Positions 55,068 to 63,695 of a stretch of DNA of 64,000 bases are shown in pieces. This DNA comes from Natrinema hispanicum. GTDB lineage: Archaea > Halobacteriota > Halobacteria > Halobacteriales > Natrialbaceae. Numbering within the stretch: the first letter of the stretch is position 1; every line of letters starts with the position of its first letter. The DNA lies in contig NZ_SHMP01000004.1 in the NCBI RefSeq assembly GCF_004217335.1, forward strand, positions 992,001 to 1,056,000, in the 5' to 3' direction. A program made the position numbers and the translations under genes. The notes under the pieces are model-generated. The model was given only the letters and a program-made list of their open reading frames with translations. It was not told where the DNA came from and searched no databases.

Positions 55068-57806
55068 GTGTACGTACGCGGAACCGTCGCTGACGAGGTC
55101 GACGTGCGGTCGGTGTCGACGAGCTACGGCGAAAGCGAACTCGCCGAGGTGCCGCTTCGACTGGCCGACGACGGGATCGAACCGCCCGGCGACGCCACGC
55201 CGGCGCTCAGCGACGGCGGAACGGCGGCCGTCACGGACGGCGACGAGACGACGACGGTGACGCTCTGGAATAAGTGGACCGAGTCTGCGGCGTTGCTTGA
55301 GCCGGGGATGGAACTGCTCGTGACGAACGCGAAAGAAGAGGAGTTCCGAGGTGAGACACAGTACGCGACCACGGGCGACTCGTATGTCGTCGTCGAACCC
55401 TCTTTTCTGGTCAGCGTCACGTCGATCCGCAACTGGGTCGAGTGTCCCCGGCTGTACTACCTGAACAAGCTCTCGGGCGTCCCGCTGAACTACCCCGTCG
55501 TCAAGGGGACACTCGTTCACGAGGTCTTCGGCGACCTCTTGCGGGGCCGCGACCTCGAGGAGTCGATCGAGGCCCGCGTCGAGGAACGCGGTCTCCAACT
55601 CGGCCTGCTGGGTGAGACGCCCGAGGCCGTCGCCGAGGACGTCCGTGAGAACGCCAAAGCGATTGAGGGCTGGCTCGAGCAGGGCCGGCTCACCGAGGAC
55701 GACAACTGGCGCTCGGAACAACTGCTCATCAGCGAAACCTTCGGCATCCGCGGGCGGGCCGACGCCATCCGGCGGGGCGCGCCGGTCGAACTCAAGACGG
55801 GGAAGAACCTGAAAAAAGAACCGCGGTTCAAGGACAAGGTCCAGGCCGCCTGTTACGCGCTGTTGCTCGAGGAACACGGCGGCGACGTCGACACCGGAAC
55901 CTTACTCTATACGAAGAACTCGGCGCTCGATCGTAACGAGGAGACCGGCGACCTCACCCCTGCAAAGGACTTCTCGATGGGCGATGGCCTCCTGAAGTAC
56001 GTTGTCCGCCTGCGCAACGAGATCGCGGCGATGGAGATGTCGGGCGACATCCCGACGGGCTACGAGGCCGACGCGAAGTGTGAATACTGTTTCGAGCAGG
56101 ACACTTGCATGGTCGTCTCCGGCCGCCTCGATCAGGACTCCAAGGCCGGCCAGATCGGCCAAGCGCTACCCGAGGCGGAACGCGAGTACTTCGAGCGCTT
56201 CTACCGGGCGATCGAGGAGGAACGCCGTGAGGTCCACCGCGAATACGCCAAACTCTGGGAACAGAGCGCCGAGGAACGGGCCGACGACGACCGCGCGCTG
56301 ATCGACCTCGAGTTCGTCGAAAAACGGTCGCTCGAGGGCGGACGTTGGGAACTCAGAGCGCGCCGCGAGGGTGGTGCGACCTCGAAGCTCCGTGAGGGCG
56401 ATCTCGTCCTCGCCAGCGACGGCCACCCGGTTCGCGGTGACTCCGAGTTGGCGCGGATCGAGCGGTTAGACGACGAGATCGTGCTGACAGCAGACGAGCC
56501 AGTCGAAGTCACACGCCTCGACGTCTATCCGTCCGAACTGACGACCGATCGGCTGCTCGTCGCGATGCACGATGCGCTCCTGAAAGGCGACGCGCGACGC
56601 AAGGATATCCTGTTCGGGCGCGCGGAACCCGAATTCGATAAGATCGAGGAGACGTTCATCGACAACAACGACGCCCAGAACGAGGCCGTGACGAAAGCTG
56701 TCGGCGCGCGAGACTGTGCGCTGATCCACGGCCCGCCGGGCACCGGGAAGACCTACACCATCGCCCAAGCCATCCGTGCGATGGTCGAGCGCGGCGAGCG
56801 CGTCCTGCTATCGGCCTTTACGAATCGTGCCGTCGACAACGCCCTCGAGGCCACCCTCGAGCAGTTAGGGGACGTAATCGATACCGACCGCGTCGTCCGC
56901 GTCGGCTCCGAAAGCGGCGTCCGCGAGGATATGGAACCGTATCGGCTCGAGCGCGCGGGCGACCCCGACGACCGCGTCGCGAAACTGCAAAACGCACAGG
57001 TCGTGGCGGCGACGACCGCGACCTGTGGTTCGCGGGTGATGAAAGAACAGGCCTTCGACGTGGCGCTGGTCGACGAGGCCGCCCAGCTCACCGAACCCGG
57101 TACCTGTGCAGCGATCAACCTGGCCGAGCGGTTCGTCCTCGTCGGCGACCACGAGCAGCTCCCGCCCGTCGTGCGCGCTGAAAACGATCTTTCCGAGTCG
57201 CTATTTGAACGGCTCGTCGATCTGTATCCCGATGCCGGCGTCATGCTCGACCGCCAATACCGGATGAACCAGCGCATTCAGGCATTTGCCTCCACTGAAT
57301 TCTACGACGGCCAACTCCGGCCTGCGACGCCATCGGTCGCGAGTCGGATGCTCGACGATCTCGAGGGTGTCTCCAGCGAGGCGCTGCCCTCAAAGTTGCA
57401 GAATCCAGTTTCGTTCGTCGGCGTCGAGGGTGATCGAAGCCGGTACACCGACAGCGAGGAAGCCGCCCAGATCGCCGACCTGATCGAGGCGTACGAGGCC
57501 GCCGGTCTCGAGCGCTCCGAGATCGGTGTCATCGCACCCTTCCGTGCGCAGGTCTCGGAAATCTCGAATCACGTCCCAGACGATGTCGCCGTCGACACCG
57601 TCGACCGCTTCCAGGGCTCGAGTCAGGAGGTCATCATCGTCTCCTTTACCGCGACCGGCACGCTCGAGGGGCCGATCTTCGAGGATTATCGCCGGATCAA
57701 CGTCGCGTTGACCCGGCCCAAACGCGCGCTCGTACTGGTCGGCGACGCGCAGGCACTTGCGTCCGATCCGGTCTACGAGCGAATGCTCGCATGGGCACGA
57801 CGGTAA
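55068..57806 (+). CDS. dna2: Dna2-like nuclease-helicase
   Basis: A 912-residue fusion. The N-terminus is OB-like. The PD-(D/E)XK nuclease follows: first cluster Cys in NWVECPRLYYLNKLSG, His of KGTLVHEVFGDLL, catalytic DAIRRGAPVELKTGK, and three further Cys in CEYCFEQDTC forming the [4Fe-4S] site of Cas4/Dna2. The SF1 Upf1-like helicase has Walker A GPPGTGKT (K561), FTNRAVDNALE, DEAAQLTEPG, GDHEQLPPVV, DRQYRMN, VDRFQGSSQEV and ALTRPKRALVLVGD. It should process DNA ends or flaps in replication and repair. Start is GTG 55068. Confidence 0.93.
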   Translation: MYVRGTVADEVDVRSVSTSYGESELAEVPLRLADDGIEPPGDATPALSDGGTAAVTDGDETTTVTLWNKWTESAALLEPGMELLVTNAKEEEFRGETQYATTGDSYVVVEPSFLVSVTSIRNWVECPRLYYLNKLSGVPLNYPVVKGTLVHEVFGDLLRGRDLEESIEARVEERGLQLGLLGETPEAVAEDVRENAKAIEGWLEQGRLTEDDNWRSEQLLISETFGIRGRADAIRRGAPVELKTGKNLKKEPRFKDKVQAACYALLLEEHGGDVDTGTLLYTKNSALDRNEETGDLTPAKDFSMGDGLLKYVVRLRNEIAAMEMSGDIPTGYEADAKCEYCFEQDTCMVVSGRLDQDSKAGQIGQALPEAEREYFERFYRAIEEERREVHREYAKLWEQSAEERADDDRALIDLEFVEKRSLEGGRWELRARREGGATSKLREGDLVLASDGHPVRGDSELARIERLDDEIVLTADEPVEVTRLDVYPSELTTDRLLVAMHDALLKGDARRKDILFGRAEPEFDKIEETFIDNNDAQNEAVTKAVGARDCALIHGPPGTGKTYTIAQAIRAMVERGERVLLSAFTNRAVDNALEATLEQLGDVIDTDRVVRVGSESGVREDMEPYRLERAGDPDDRVAKLQNAQVVAATTATCGSRVMKEQAFDVALVDEAAQLTEPGTCAAINLAERFVLVGDHEQLPPVVRAENDLSESLFERLVDLYPDAGVMLDRQYRMNQRIQAFASTEFYDGQLRPATPSVASRMLDDLEGVSSEALPSKLQNPVSFVGVEGDRSRYTDSEEAAQIADLIEAYEAAGLERSEIGVIAPFRAQVSEISNHVPDDVAVDTVDRFQGSSQEVIIVSFTATGTLEGPIFEDYRRINVALTRPKRALVLVGDAQALASDPVYERMLAWARR

Positions 57807-57866
57807 CGTGCCTGGACGGCATGAAACTCCGACATTTATCTTCCGCTGAGCGTAACGACCGATGAC

Positions 57867-58706
57867 ATGCGACTCGAGGAGCAGAGTGCGCTCGTCCGGG
57901 ATGCCGTCACCGCCGAGTACGCAGAGGTCGTCGTCTTCATCACCGACCTTGGCGGAACGACTGCACTTATGCTCCTCCTTTCGGTGCTATTCTGGTGGTC
58001 GAGTCGTCGCCGGAGCGCGCTCGTGATCAGTTACGCGGTCGCCGGACTGGCGCTCATGCTCTCGCTCAAGACGCTGTTTGCGCTGCCGCGGCCGCCAGCA
58101 GATGCCATGCTCGTGGCACTCGAGGACGAACGCACCGGCTACGGCTTCCCGAGCGGACATGCTTTCGCCGCTGCCGTCGTCTACGGCGGTCTCGTCTCTG
58201 CGTACGACCGAACGGGGGACCGACGGGCGCTGCTTACTGCCGGGACGCTCGTCGTCCTCGTCTCGCTTTCGCGGGTCGTTCTCGGTGTCCATTACCTCGG
58301 CGACGTGATCGTCGGTGCGGTCCTCGGGGTCGCGTTCGTCGTCGCCATGGACCGGCTCACGGGTGGCGATCCGACGATCGGCTTCGCGGTCGCGTTCGTC
58401 CTCTCGATTCCCGCGGTCGTCATCGCCGCCGGGACGACCGACTCGTTGCTTGGCCTTGGCGGCTCGATCGGCGGCCTGCTGGGCTCGCGACGGCTTTCGG
58501 CCCTGCCAGAACTGCGTTCCCGGCTCGAGGGACTCGTCCTTTTCCTCGTCGGTGGGGGATTCGTGGCCGTCGTCCAAGCCGCTGAATCGGCCGTCGAAGC
58601 GGTCGAACCCCTACTAGTCGTGCTCTACGCGATCCTCGTTGCCAGCATCCTCCTCGCGCCAGCCGCCGTCGGTCGCCTCGAGGTCGACGCACTCGAGTCG
58701 CGGTGA
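57867..58706 (+). CDS. PAP2-family membrane phosphatase
   Basis: A 279-residue integral membrane protein with about seven helices. The three phosphatase motifs are KTLFALPRP (KX6RP), PSGHAFAAAVVYG (PSGH), and SRVVLGVHYLGDV (SRX5HX3D). Likely substrates are lipid or polyprenyl diphosphates such as archaeal dolichyl-PP. Three extra C-terminal helices distinguish it from minimal PAP2 proteins. Confidence 0.9.
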   Translation: MRLEEQSALVRDAVTAEYAEVVVFITDLGGTTALMLLLSVLFWWSSRRRSALVISYAVAGLALMLSLKTLFALPRPPADAMLVALEDERTGYGFPSGHAFAAAVVYGGLVSAYDRTGDRRALLTAGTLVVLVSLSRVVLGVHYLGDVIVGAVLGVAFVVAMDRLTGGDPTIGFAVAFVLSIPAVVIAAGTTDSLLGLGGSIGGLLGSRRLSALPELRSRLEGLVLFLVGGGFVAVVQAAESAVEAVEPLLVVLYAILVASILLAPAAVGRLEVDALESR

Positions 58707-58780
58707 GTGTCGTCCGACGGGCAGTGGTAGCGCCGTCGATTCGCTGGTGTCCAATATCACGCAGACTCTCACACTATCGA

Positions 58781-58796
58781 AACAATACTTATTGTT
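58781..58796. promoter_or_regulatory. Perfect palindrome over the UPF0145 promoter
   Basis: AACAATA-CT-TATTGTT is a perfect 16-base palindrome, centred 29 bases before the ATG at 58818, where the TATA box is expected. It is a good candidate operator. Confidence 0.5.
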
Positions 58797-58817
58797 AGCA
58801 GCCCTATATTATCGTGC

Positions 58818-59132
58818 ATGGAACTCGTCACCACTGAAACGGTCCCCGGCCGCGAGATTCAAGAATCGCTTGGCATCGCACGCGGCAATACGGTCAAAGC
58901 GCGAAACGTCGGCCGCGATATCACACAGTCGCTCCGTAATATCACCGGCGGTGAGCTCAAAGCATACTCGGAACTGCTGACCGATGCGCGCGACGAGGCG
59001 ATGTCACGCATGGTCGCGGACGCAGAGTCCATGGGTGCCGACGCCGTCGTCAACGTCCGACTCGAGAGTTCCGAGATCGCAAACGGCGGCTCGGAAGTCA
59101 TCGCGTACGGCACAGCCGTCCGACTCGACTGA
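58818..59132 (+). CDS. UPF0145 (YbjQ-like) protein
   Basis: A 104-residue soluble protein of the YbjQ/UPF0145 family, which forms pentameric rings of unknown function. Family features: MELVTTETVPGREIQESLGI, ARNVGRDITQSLRNITGGEL, the helix LTDARDEAMSRMVADAESMG, and ADAVVNVRLESSEI. A palindromic promoter suggests dedicated control. Confidence 0.92.
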   Translation: MELVTTETVPGREIQESLGIARGNTVKARNVGRDITQSLRNITGGELKAYSELLTDARDEAMSRMVADAESMGADAVVNVRLESSEIANGGSEVIAYGTAVRLD

Positions 59133-59196
59133 GACGGACTCCTCTCAGACGGTCTGATTGTCGTCGACGCGCTCGGAACTCGCGTGCTCGAGCCGA

Positions 59197-60261
59197 TCAC
59201 CCTTCGCGATCGGCCTGCTCCCAGAGCGGATACAGCTCGTCTTCGATCGGCCCGGTAATCGACTCACTGTCGAGAACGAGTTCGGGATCGTCACTCTCGA
59301 GTGCGCCGACGGTGCCGATCGCCGCTGCTTCGATCCCTGCGTCCTCGAGATCGGAGAGACACGAATCAAGCACGTCCTCGGGGACGGTCGCGAGCAACGC
59401 GCCGGAGCCGAAGATTCGCAGCGGATCAACGCCGGCGGCAGCACACAGCGTCGCTGTGGCCTCGCGAACCGGGACGTCGTCGCAGTCTATTTCGAGCCGG
59501 ACGCCCGAGGCGCGGGCCACCTCGAGCAAGCCCGACGTGACGCCGCCTTCTGTGGGATCGTGCATCGCCGTCGCGTACTCGCGGACGATTTGGGCCTCGG
59601 GAACAACACTGATCTCCTCGAGATAGCCCGCAGCGCGCTCGCGGACCGCTGGATCGATGTCGAGGTCATCGCCGAAATCGGCCGCGAGGATGGCCGACCC
59701 CTCGATACCTGCCGCCTTGGTGAGGATGACGGCATCGCCTGGCTCGGCTCCGCCAGTCGGAACGTACCGCTCGGTCGCTCCCATCGCCGTCAGCGAGAGC
59801 AGCGGCCGCTCGAGTTGATCGACGTACTCCGAGTGACCACCGACGATCGACGCGCCGAGTTCACGCGCTGCGGCGTCGAGGTCACGAGAGATTTCCTCGA
59901 GGACGTCCGTGTTGACGCCGGTTGGAAGCAACACAACGGCAGTCAGCCAGCGCGGGTCGGCTCCCGAGACGGCGATGTCGTTGGTGGCGACAGCGATACC
60001 GAGTTGGCCGACCTGCGAGGCGGCCAGCGAAATCGGATCGGAGCTGACCACGAGCGTTCCCTCGCCATCGGGCCAGTCGATCGCGGCGGCGTCCTCGCCC
60101 TCGGCCGGGCCCTGTAATATCGTCTCGTCGGTCTCGGCTGCCCCCGTTCGCTGAAAGACGTGCGTGAGCAGGTCGTCCGGACTCACCTTGCCGGGCATAC
60201 CACGAACTGGGTCGATGCGCGGCTTGTAGCTGTCGAAGAACTCGCTTCTCGATTCGCTCAT
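59197..60261 (-). CDS. AIR synthase-like (PurM/HypE/ThiL superfamily) protein
   Basis: A 354-residue ATP-dependent synthase fold. The N-terminal half has VVSSDPISLAASQVGQLGIA and ATNDIAVSGADPRWLTAVVL, the NDxxxxGAxP loop. The C-terminal half has HDPTEGGVTSGLLEVARAS and FGSGALLATVPE. HypE needs a C-terminal Cys to accept carbamoyl, which is missing here, so it is not a canonical HypE. The substrate is unknown. The ATG (60259-60261) lies in the end of palindromic element D. Confidence 0.85.
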   Translation of the reverse strand: MSESRSEFFDSYKPRIDPVRGMPGKVSPDDLLTHVFQRTGAAETDETILQGPAEGEDAAAIDWPDGEGTLVVSSDPISLAASQVGQLGIAVATNDIAVSGADPRWLTAVVLLPTGVNTDVLEEISRDLDAAARELGASIVGGHSEYVDQLERPLLSLTAMGATERYVPTGGAEPGDAVILTKAAGIEGSAILAADFGDDLDIDPAVRERAAGYLEEISVVPEAQIVREYATAMHDPTEGGVTSGLLEVARASGVRLEIDCDDVPVREATATLCAAAGVDPLRIFGSGALLATVPEDVLDSCLSDLEDAGIEAAAIGTVGALESDDPELVLDSESITGPIEDELYPLWEQADREG

Positions 60262-60344
60262 ACGGACTACTGTAAGTCATTTCCGGTGCAACCGCAACCC
60301 ATACTGCGGTTGCACCGGCAAATCGTTACAGCAGACCGTATCAG
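60259..60344. repeat. 86-bp palindromic intergenic element, copy D
   Basis: Begins CATACGGACTACTGT and ends ACAGCAGACCGTATCAG. Its centre is a perfect 13-base hairpin, CGGTGCAACCGCA/TGCGGTTGCACCG. It fills the whole gap between two minus-strand genes: TGA (60341-60343) stops the oxidoreductase and CAT/ATG (60259-60261) starts the AIR synthase-like gene. Confidence 0.85.
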
Positions 60345-61342
60345 ACGTCAGGCGCGACCGCGTCCATCGTCCGGCGAATCCCCTCCTCGTCAGCACCACG
60401 CGGGAAACTGACCGCGATGGCGTCGAGCCCGTCGATCGCCTCGTAGCGTGCGAGTTGCTCGCGAGCCGTCTCCGGATCGCCGACCGCACAGAGGTCGTCG
60501 AGGATGTCCTCGTCGACGAGTTCGAGCGCGCGCTCGCGGTCGCCAGCCTGCCAGGCGTCGTAAATGTCAGCTGCCTCGTCGTAGCCCTGACGCTCGAGGG
60601 AATCTCGGTAGAACGTCCCCATCCCGCCGATATAGAAGGCGACGTGCTGGCGGGCGAGCGCGCGGGCTTTCTGGGGATCGTCCAGTACGCAGCAGGTGAC
60701 GCCGGCAGTGACTCGGACGTCATCAGGGTCACGATCACCGAGGGCAGCACCGCGCTCGATATCCTCGAGTCGCGTGTCGATCCCCTCGGGCGTGAGCATG
60801 ATGCCGTGCCAGCCATCGGCAAAGCGACCCGCGAGTTCGACCGCCTTGGGTCCCATGCCGGTGACCTCGATCGGCGGTGTCGTTTCCGGCGGGTCACAGC
60901 GCAGGCGAAACCCCGACAGCTCGAAGTCGTCGCCGTCGTAGTCGACGGGGTCGCCGGAGAGGACTTGCCGGACGATCTCGACTGTCTCGCGGGTTCGTTT
61001 GAGCGGGTTGCCGTACGTCATCCCGTGCCAGTTTTCGATCACGACGGGGCCACTCGGGCCGAGTCCCAGCCGGAACCGGCCCTCGGAGAGTTCCTGGAGC
61101 GTCGCCGCCGTCTGACCCAGCAAGGCCGGCGACCGCGAGTAGGTGTTGAAGATGCTCGAGCCGACATCGATCGACTCCGTTCGCTCGGCCATCGCCGAAA
61201 GGACGGTGACGGCGTCGCGACCCCACGTCTCGGGGAGCCATGCACAGTCGTAGCCGGCGTCTTCAGCCGCCTGCGTATAGTCGACGATCGAGTCGATCGT
61301 CGGCTGTGCGGCGACGGGAAGGTGGACATCTCTGTCAGTCAT
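60341..61342 (-). CDS. LLM-class F420-dependent oxidoreductase
   Basis: A 333-residue luciferase-like TIM barrel. It starts MTDRDVHLPVAAQPTIDSIV and has AGYDCAWLPETWGRDAVTVL, FRLGLGPSGPVVIENWHGM and GMGPKAVELAGRFADGWHG. These fit F420-dependent members rather than FMN monooxygenases; I recall a haloarchaeal NP1902A subgroup with this pattern. Substrate unknown. It probably forms a unit with the downstream AIR synthase-like gene. Confidence 0.87.
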   Translation of the reverse strand: MTDRDVHLPVAAQPTIDSIVDYTQAAEDAGYDCAWLPETWGRDAVTVLSAMAERTESIDVGSSIFNTYSRSPALLGQTAATLQELSEGRFRLGLGPSGPVVIENWHGMTYGNPLKRTRETVEIVRQVLSGDPVDYDGDDFELSGFRLRCDPPETTPPIEVTGMGPKAVELAGRFADGWHGIMLTPEGIDTRLEDIERGAALGDRDPDDVRVTAGVTCCVLDDPQKARALARQHVAFYIGGMGTFYRDSLERQGYDEAADIYDAWQAGDRERALELVDEDILDDLCAVGDPETAREQLARYEAIDGLDAIAVSFPRGADEEGIRRTMDAVAPDV

Positions 61343-61510
61343 CGTCATACACAGTTGGCGTACTGCCTTTTGGCTGTATGGAAACCGGAGACGAGCTGTC
61401 TCCTGTTTATCTCCGGCATACCCATCTCGGGTGCCAGCTTCCGACAAGTCCGACGATAATGAAACTCGAGGAAACATTCAAACCGCTGTACAAATTAATG
61501 GACTGTCATT

Positions 61511-62158
61511 ATGGACTTGGAAGAGTTCGTACACTCGAACGAACCGAAAGCAGATCACAGCGGCTTCGAAAAAGCCAATAAACGACTGCTCGACATCGCC
61601 GTCGATGGAACGGTGATGGTAAAAGCCGGCTCGATGATCGGGTATACCGGCGAGCTGACCTTCACCGGAAAGTCGTCTGCCGAAGGCGGACTGACCGGGT
61701 TCGTCAAGGATGCGGTGTCCAGCGAAGGGACACCGGTGATGGAAGCCGAAGGGGAGGGGCATCTCTACGTCGCCGATCAGGGAAAGAAAGTCCAGCTCCT
61801 CGAGCTCGATTCGGACCAGTCGATTTCGGTCAACGGCACTGACGTGCTCGCGTTCGAATCAACGGTCGACTACGAGATCAACACGATTAGCAGCCTCTCG
61901 GAAGTCGCTGCCGGGGGCCTGACGAACGTCTATCTCACTGGTCCCGGGTCGGTCGCGATTTCGACGCACGGCGATCCACTGGTGATGACACCGCCGGTGG
62001 TCACGGACCCGGATGCGACCGTCGCCTGGAGTACCAATCTCTCGCCGTCGTTTGCGACCAATAAAACGATCGAGATCGGTCAAACCTCCGGAGAAAGTAT
62101 CCAGATGGAATTTACTGGCTCGGACGGGTTCGTCGTCGTCCAGCCGTACGAAGAATAA
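61511..62158 (+). CDS. AIM24-family protein
   Basis: A 215-residue beta-rich soluble protein. It has VDGTVMVKAGSMIGYTGELT, GHLYVADQGKKVQLLELDSD, ISVNGTDVLAFESTVDYEI and GLTNVYLTGPGSVAISTHGD, characteristic of AIM24/TRAP-like beta-prism proteins. The biological role is not known. Monocistronic. Confidence 0.88.
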   Translation: MDLEEFVHSNEPKADHSGFEKANKRLLDIAVDGTVMVKAGSMIGYTGELTFTGKSSAEGGLTGFVKDAVSSEGTPVMEAEGEGHLYVADQGKKVQLLELDSDQSISVNGTDVLAFESTVDYEINTISSLSEVAAGGLTNVYLTGPGSVAISTHGDPLVMTPPVVTDPDATVAWSTNLSPSFATNKTIEIGQTSGESIQMEFTGSDGFVVVQPYEE

Positions 62159-62262
62159 AGCAGGTGACTGGTCACTAGTTGTCGCTTCACTTGCAGACCC
62201 CGTCTAGTAGTAACTGTGTCAGAACATATCGTTAAGTGGCTCGCGGTCGCTGTCAGAGACCG

Positions 62263-62979
62263 ATGAGTGGCTGCGAGTCGACCGACGGCTGGGAGGCCGT
62301 CTTCTGGGACATCGGTGGCGTCATCCTTGCGCTCGACTCCGTCCAGCGAGCCCACGCCGAGTTCGTCGCACGCCTCCTCGAGCACCACGGCATCGAGACG
62401 ACGCTCGAGGCGGCCATCGACACGTGGCAGACGACCGTCGGGGAGTATTTTCGTGAGCGCGATGGGACCGAGTTCCGCGCTGCTCGCGAGGCCTACCACC
62501 GCGGTATCGAGGCGATCGTCGGCGAGGAGGTGCCCCGAGACGAGTGGCACCCACACGTCGACGACGTTATCCGGTCGTCGCTCGAGCCGGTCTCGGGTGC
62601 ACCCGAGACGATCGCGCGACTGGCCGACCGGGACGTCCACGTCGGCGTCGTCAGCGATATCGACGACGCGGAGGGGCGTGCCATACTCGAGGGGTTCGGC
62701 GTCTGTAAGCACCTCGACTCGATGACCACGTCCGAAGAAGTCGGTCGGACCAAGCCCGACCCGGCCATCTTCGAGACGGCCCTCGAGAAAGCCGACGCCG
62801 AACCGGGACGATCGCTGATGATCGGTGATCGGTACACACACGACGTGAAAGGGGCCGCCGAAGTGGGGATGTGTGGCGTGGCCTTCGGCGCTGACGATGG
62901 TCCAGCCGTCTCCTATCGTATTGACACGCCCGAAGAGGTGCTCGAGATCCTCGATGGAGAGCAACCGGACACAGCGTGA
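62263..62979 (+). CDS. HAD-superfamily hydrolase
   Basis: A 238-residue protein. Motif I is FWDIGGVILALDS, in which the second Asp of DxD is Gly. Motif II is VGVVSDIDDAEGR, motif III Lys is in GRTKPDPAIFETAL, and motif IV is MIGDRYTHDVKGAAEVGM. A four-helix cap lies between motifs I and II. The DxG change resembles dehalogenase/phosphatase variants such as REG-2-like proteins; hydrolase activity is still plausible. ATG 62263 is chosen over a start nine codons upstream. Confidence 0.87.
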   Translation: MSGCESTDGWEAVFWDIGGVILALDSVQRAHAEFVARLLEHHGIETTLEAAIDTWQTTVGEYFRERDGTEFRAAREAYHRGIEAIVGEEVPRDEWHPHVDDVIRSSLEPVSGAPETIARLADRDVHVGVVSDIDDAEGRAILEGFGVCKHLDSMTTSEEVGRTKPDPAIFETALEKADAEPGRSLMIGDRYTHDVKGAAEVGMCGVAFGADDGPAVSYRIDTPEEVLEILDGEQPDTA

Positions 62980-63087
62980 CAAAACCACAGCAGGTGGTCC
63001 ATGCCCTGTACCGCTCGAATCAGGAAGATACCACAGAGACGGTATGCGAACGTCTCTATTCCTGTAGAACCGCGATAGAACGGGTCG

Positions 63088-63612
63088 TCACCGCTCGCTG
63101 CGTTCCTTGCCGAGGTCCTCGTAGATCTGGGGATCAGTCTGGAACTTGAGGACGTTATGAACCGCCGAGTTTCGAACGTTCTCGATGACCTTGCCGTGTT
63201 TCGAGTAGCAGTCGTGGATCCACTTGGGAACTTCCTGCCGGTCGCGAAACATCATGATCGTCTTCCACTGGTACTCCCCATCGGCGAGGAAGAAAAACAG
63301 GGTATGTTTGTCCGCTCGGATGTCCTCCATCGCGGCACGCCAGTGGTCGGCGAAGTGTTCAGTATTGAATTTGAACTCGAACAGCGCAAAGATATAATAT
63401 TCCTCGTTGGGGATGATCGCCTCTCGGAAAACCCCCTCATCGCGCATCCGTCGGATCGACTCGCTGACGGTGACGTGGGAGACGTCGATGTCGTACTTAT
63501 CCTCGAGAACCGTGGTGAGCTCCCGCGAGGAGAGCTGTGGATCGTCGGCGAGCTCGGTGAGAATCGCGATATCCCGATCTTTAAAATCCCAGTTCGGTGG
63601 ATCGCTGCTCAT
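63088..63612 (-). CDS. Winged-helix DNA-binding regulator (Lrp/MarR-like)
   Basis: A 174-residue protein. The N-terminal winged helix is FKDRDIAILTELADDPQLSS followed by VSHVTVSESIRRMRDEGVF. The C-terminal domain has FALFEFKFNTEHFADHWRAA and an ACT/RAM-like HTLFFFLADGEYQWKTIMMF. It is not a standard Lrp because the RAM core is altered. It might sense a small ligand; targets unknown. TATA-like TATAGATT near 63641 indicates a leaderless start at 63612. Confidence 0.82.
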   Translation of the reverse strand: MSSDPPNWDFKDRDIAILTELADDPQLSSRELTTVLEDKYDIDVSHVTVSESIRRMRDEGVFREAIIPNEEYYIFALFEFKFNTEHFADHWRAAMEDIRADKHTLFFFLADGEYQWKTIMMFRDRQEVPKWIHDCYSKHGKVIENVRNSAVHNVLKFQTDPQIYEDLGKERSER

Positions 63613-63695
63613 GCTAGTGCAACTGTCGTGGCGGCACTGATATAGATTGATATTAGATCGATCGGACGGCTGTCGTGCGTTTGCATGCAATGACG

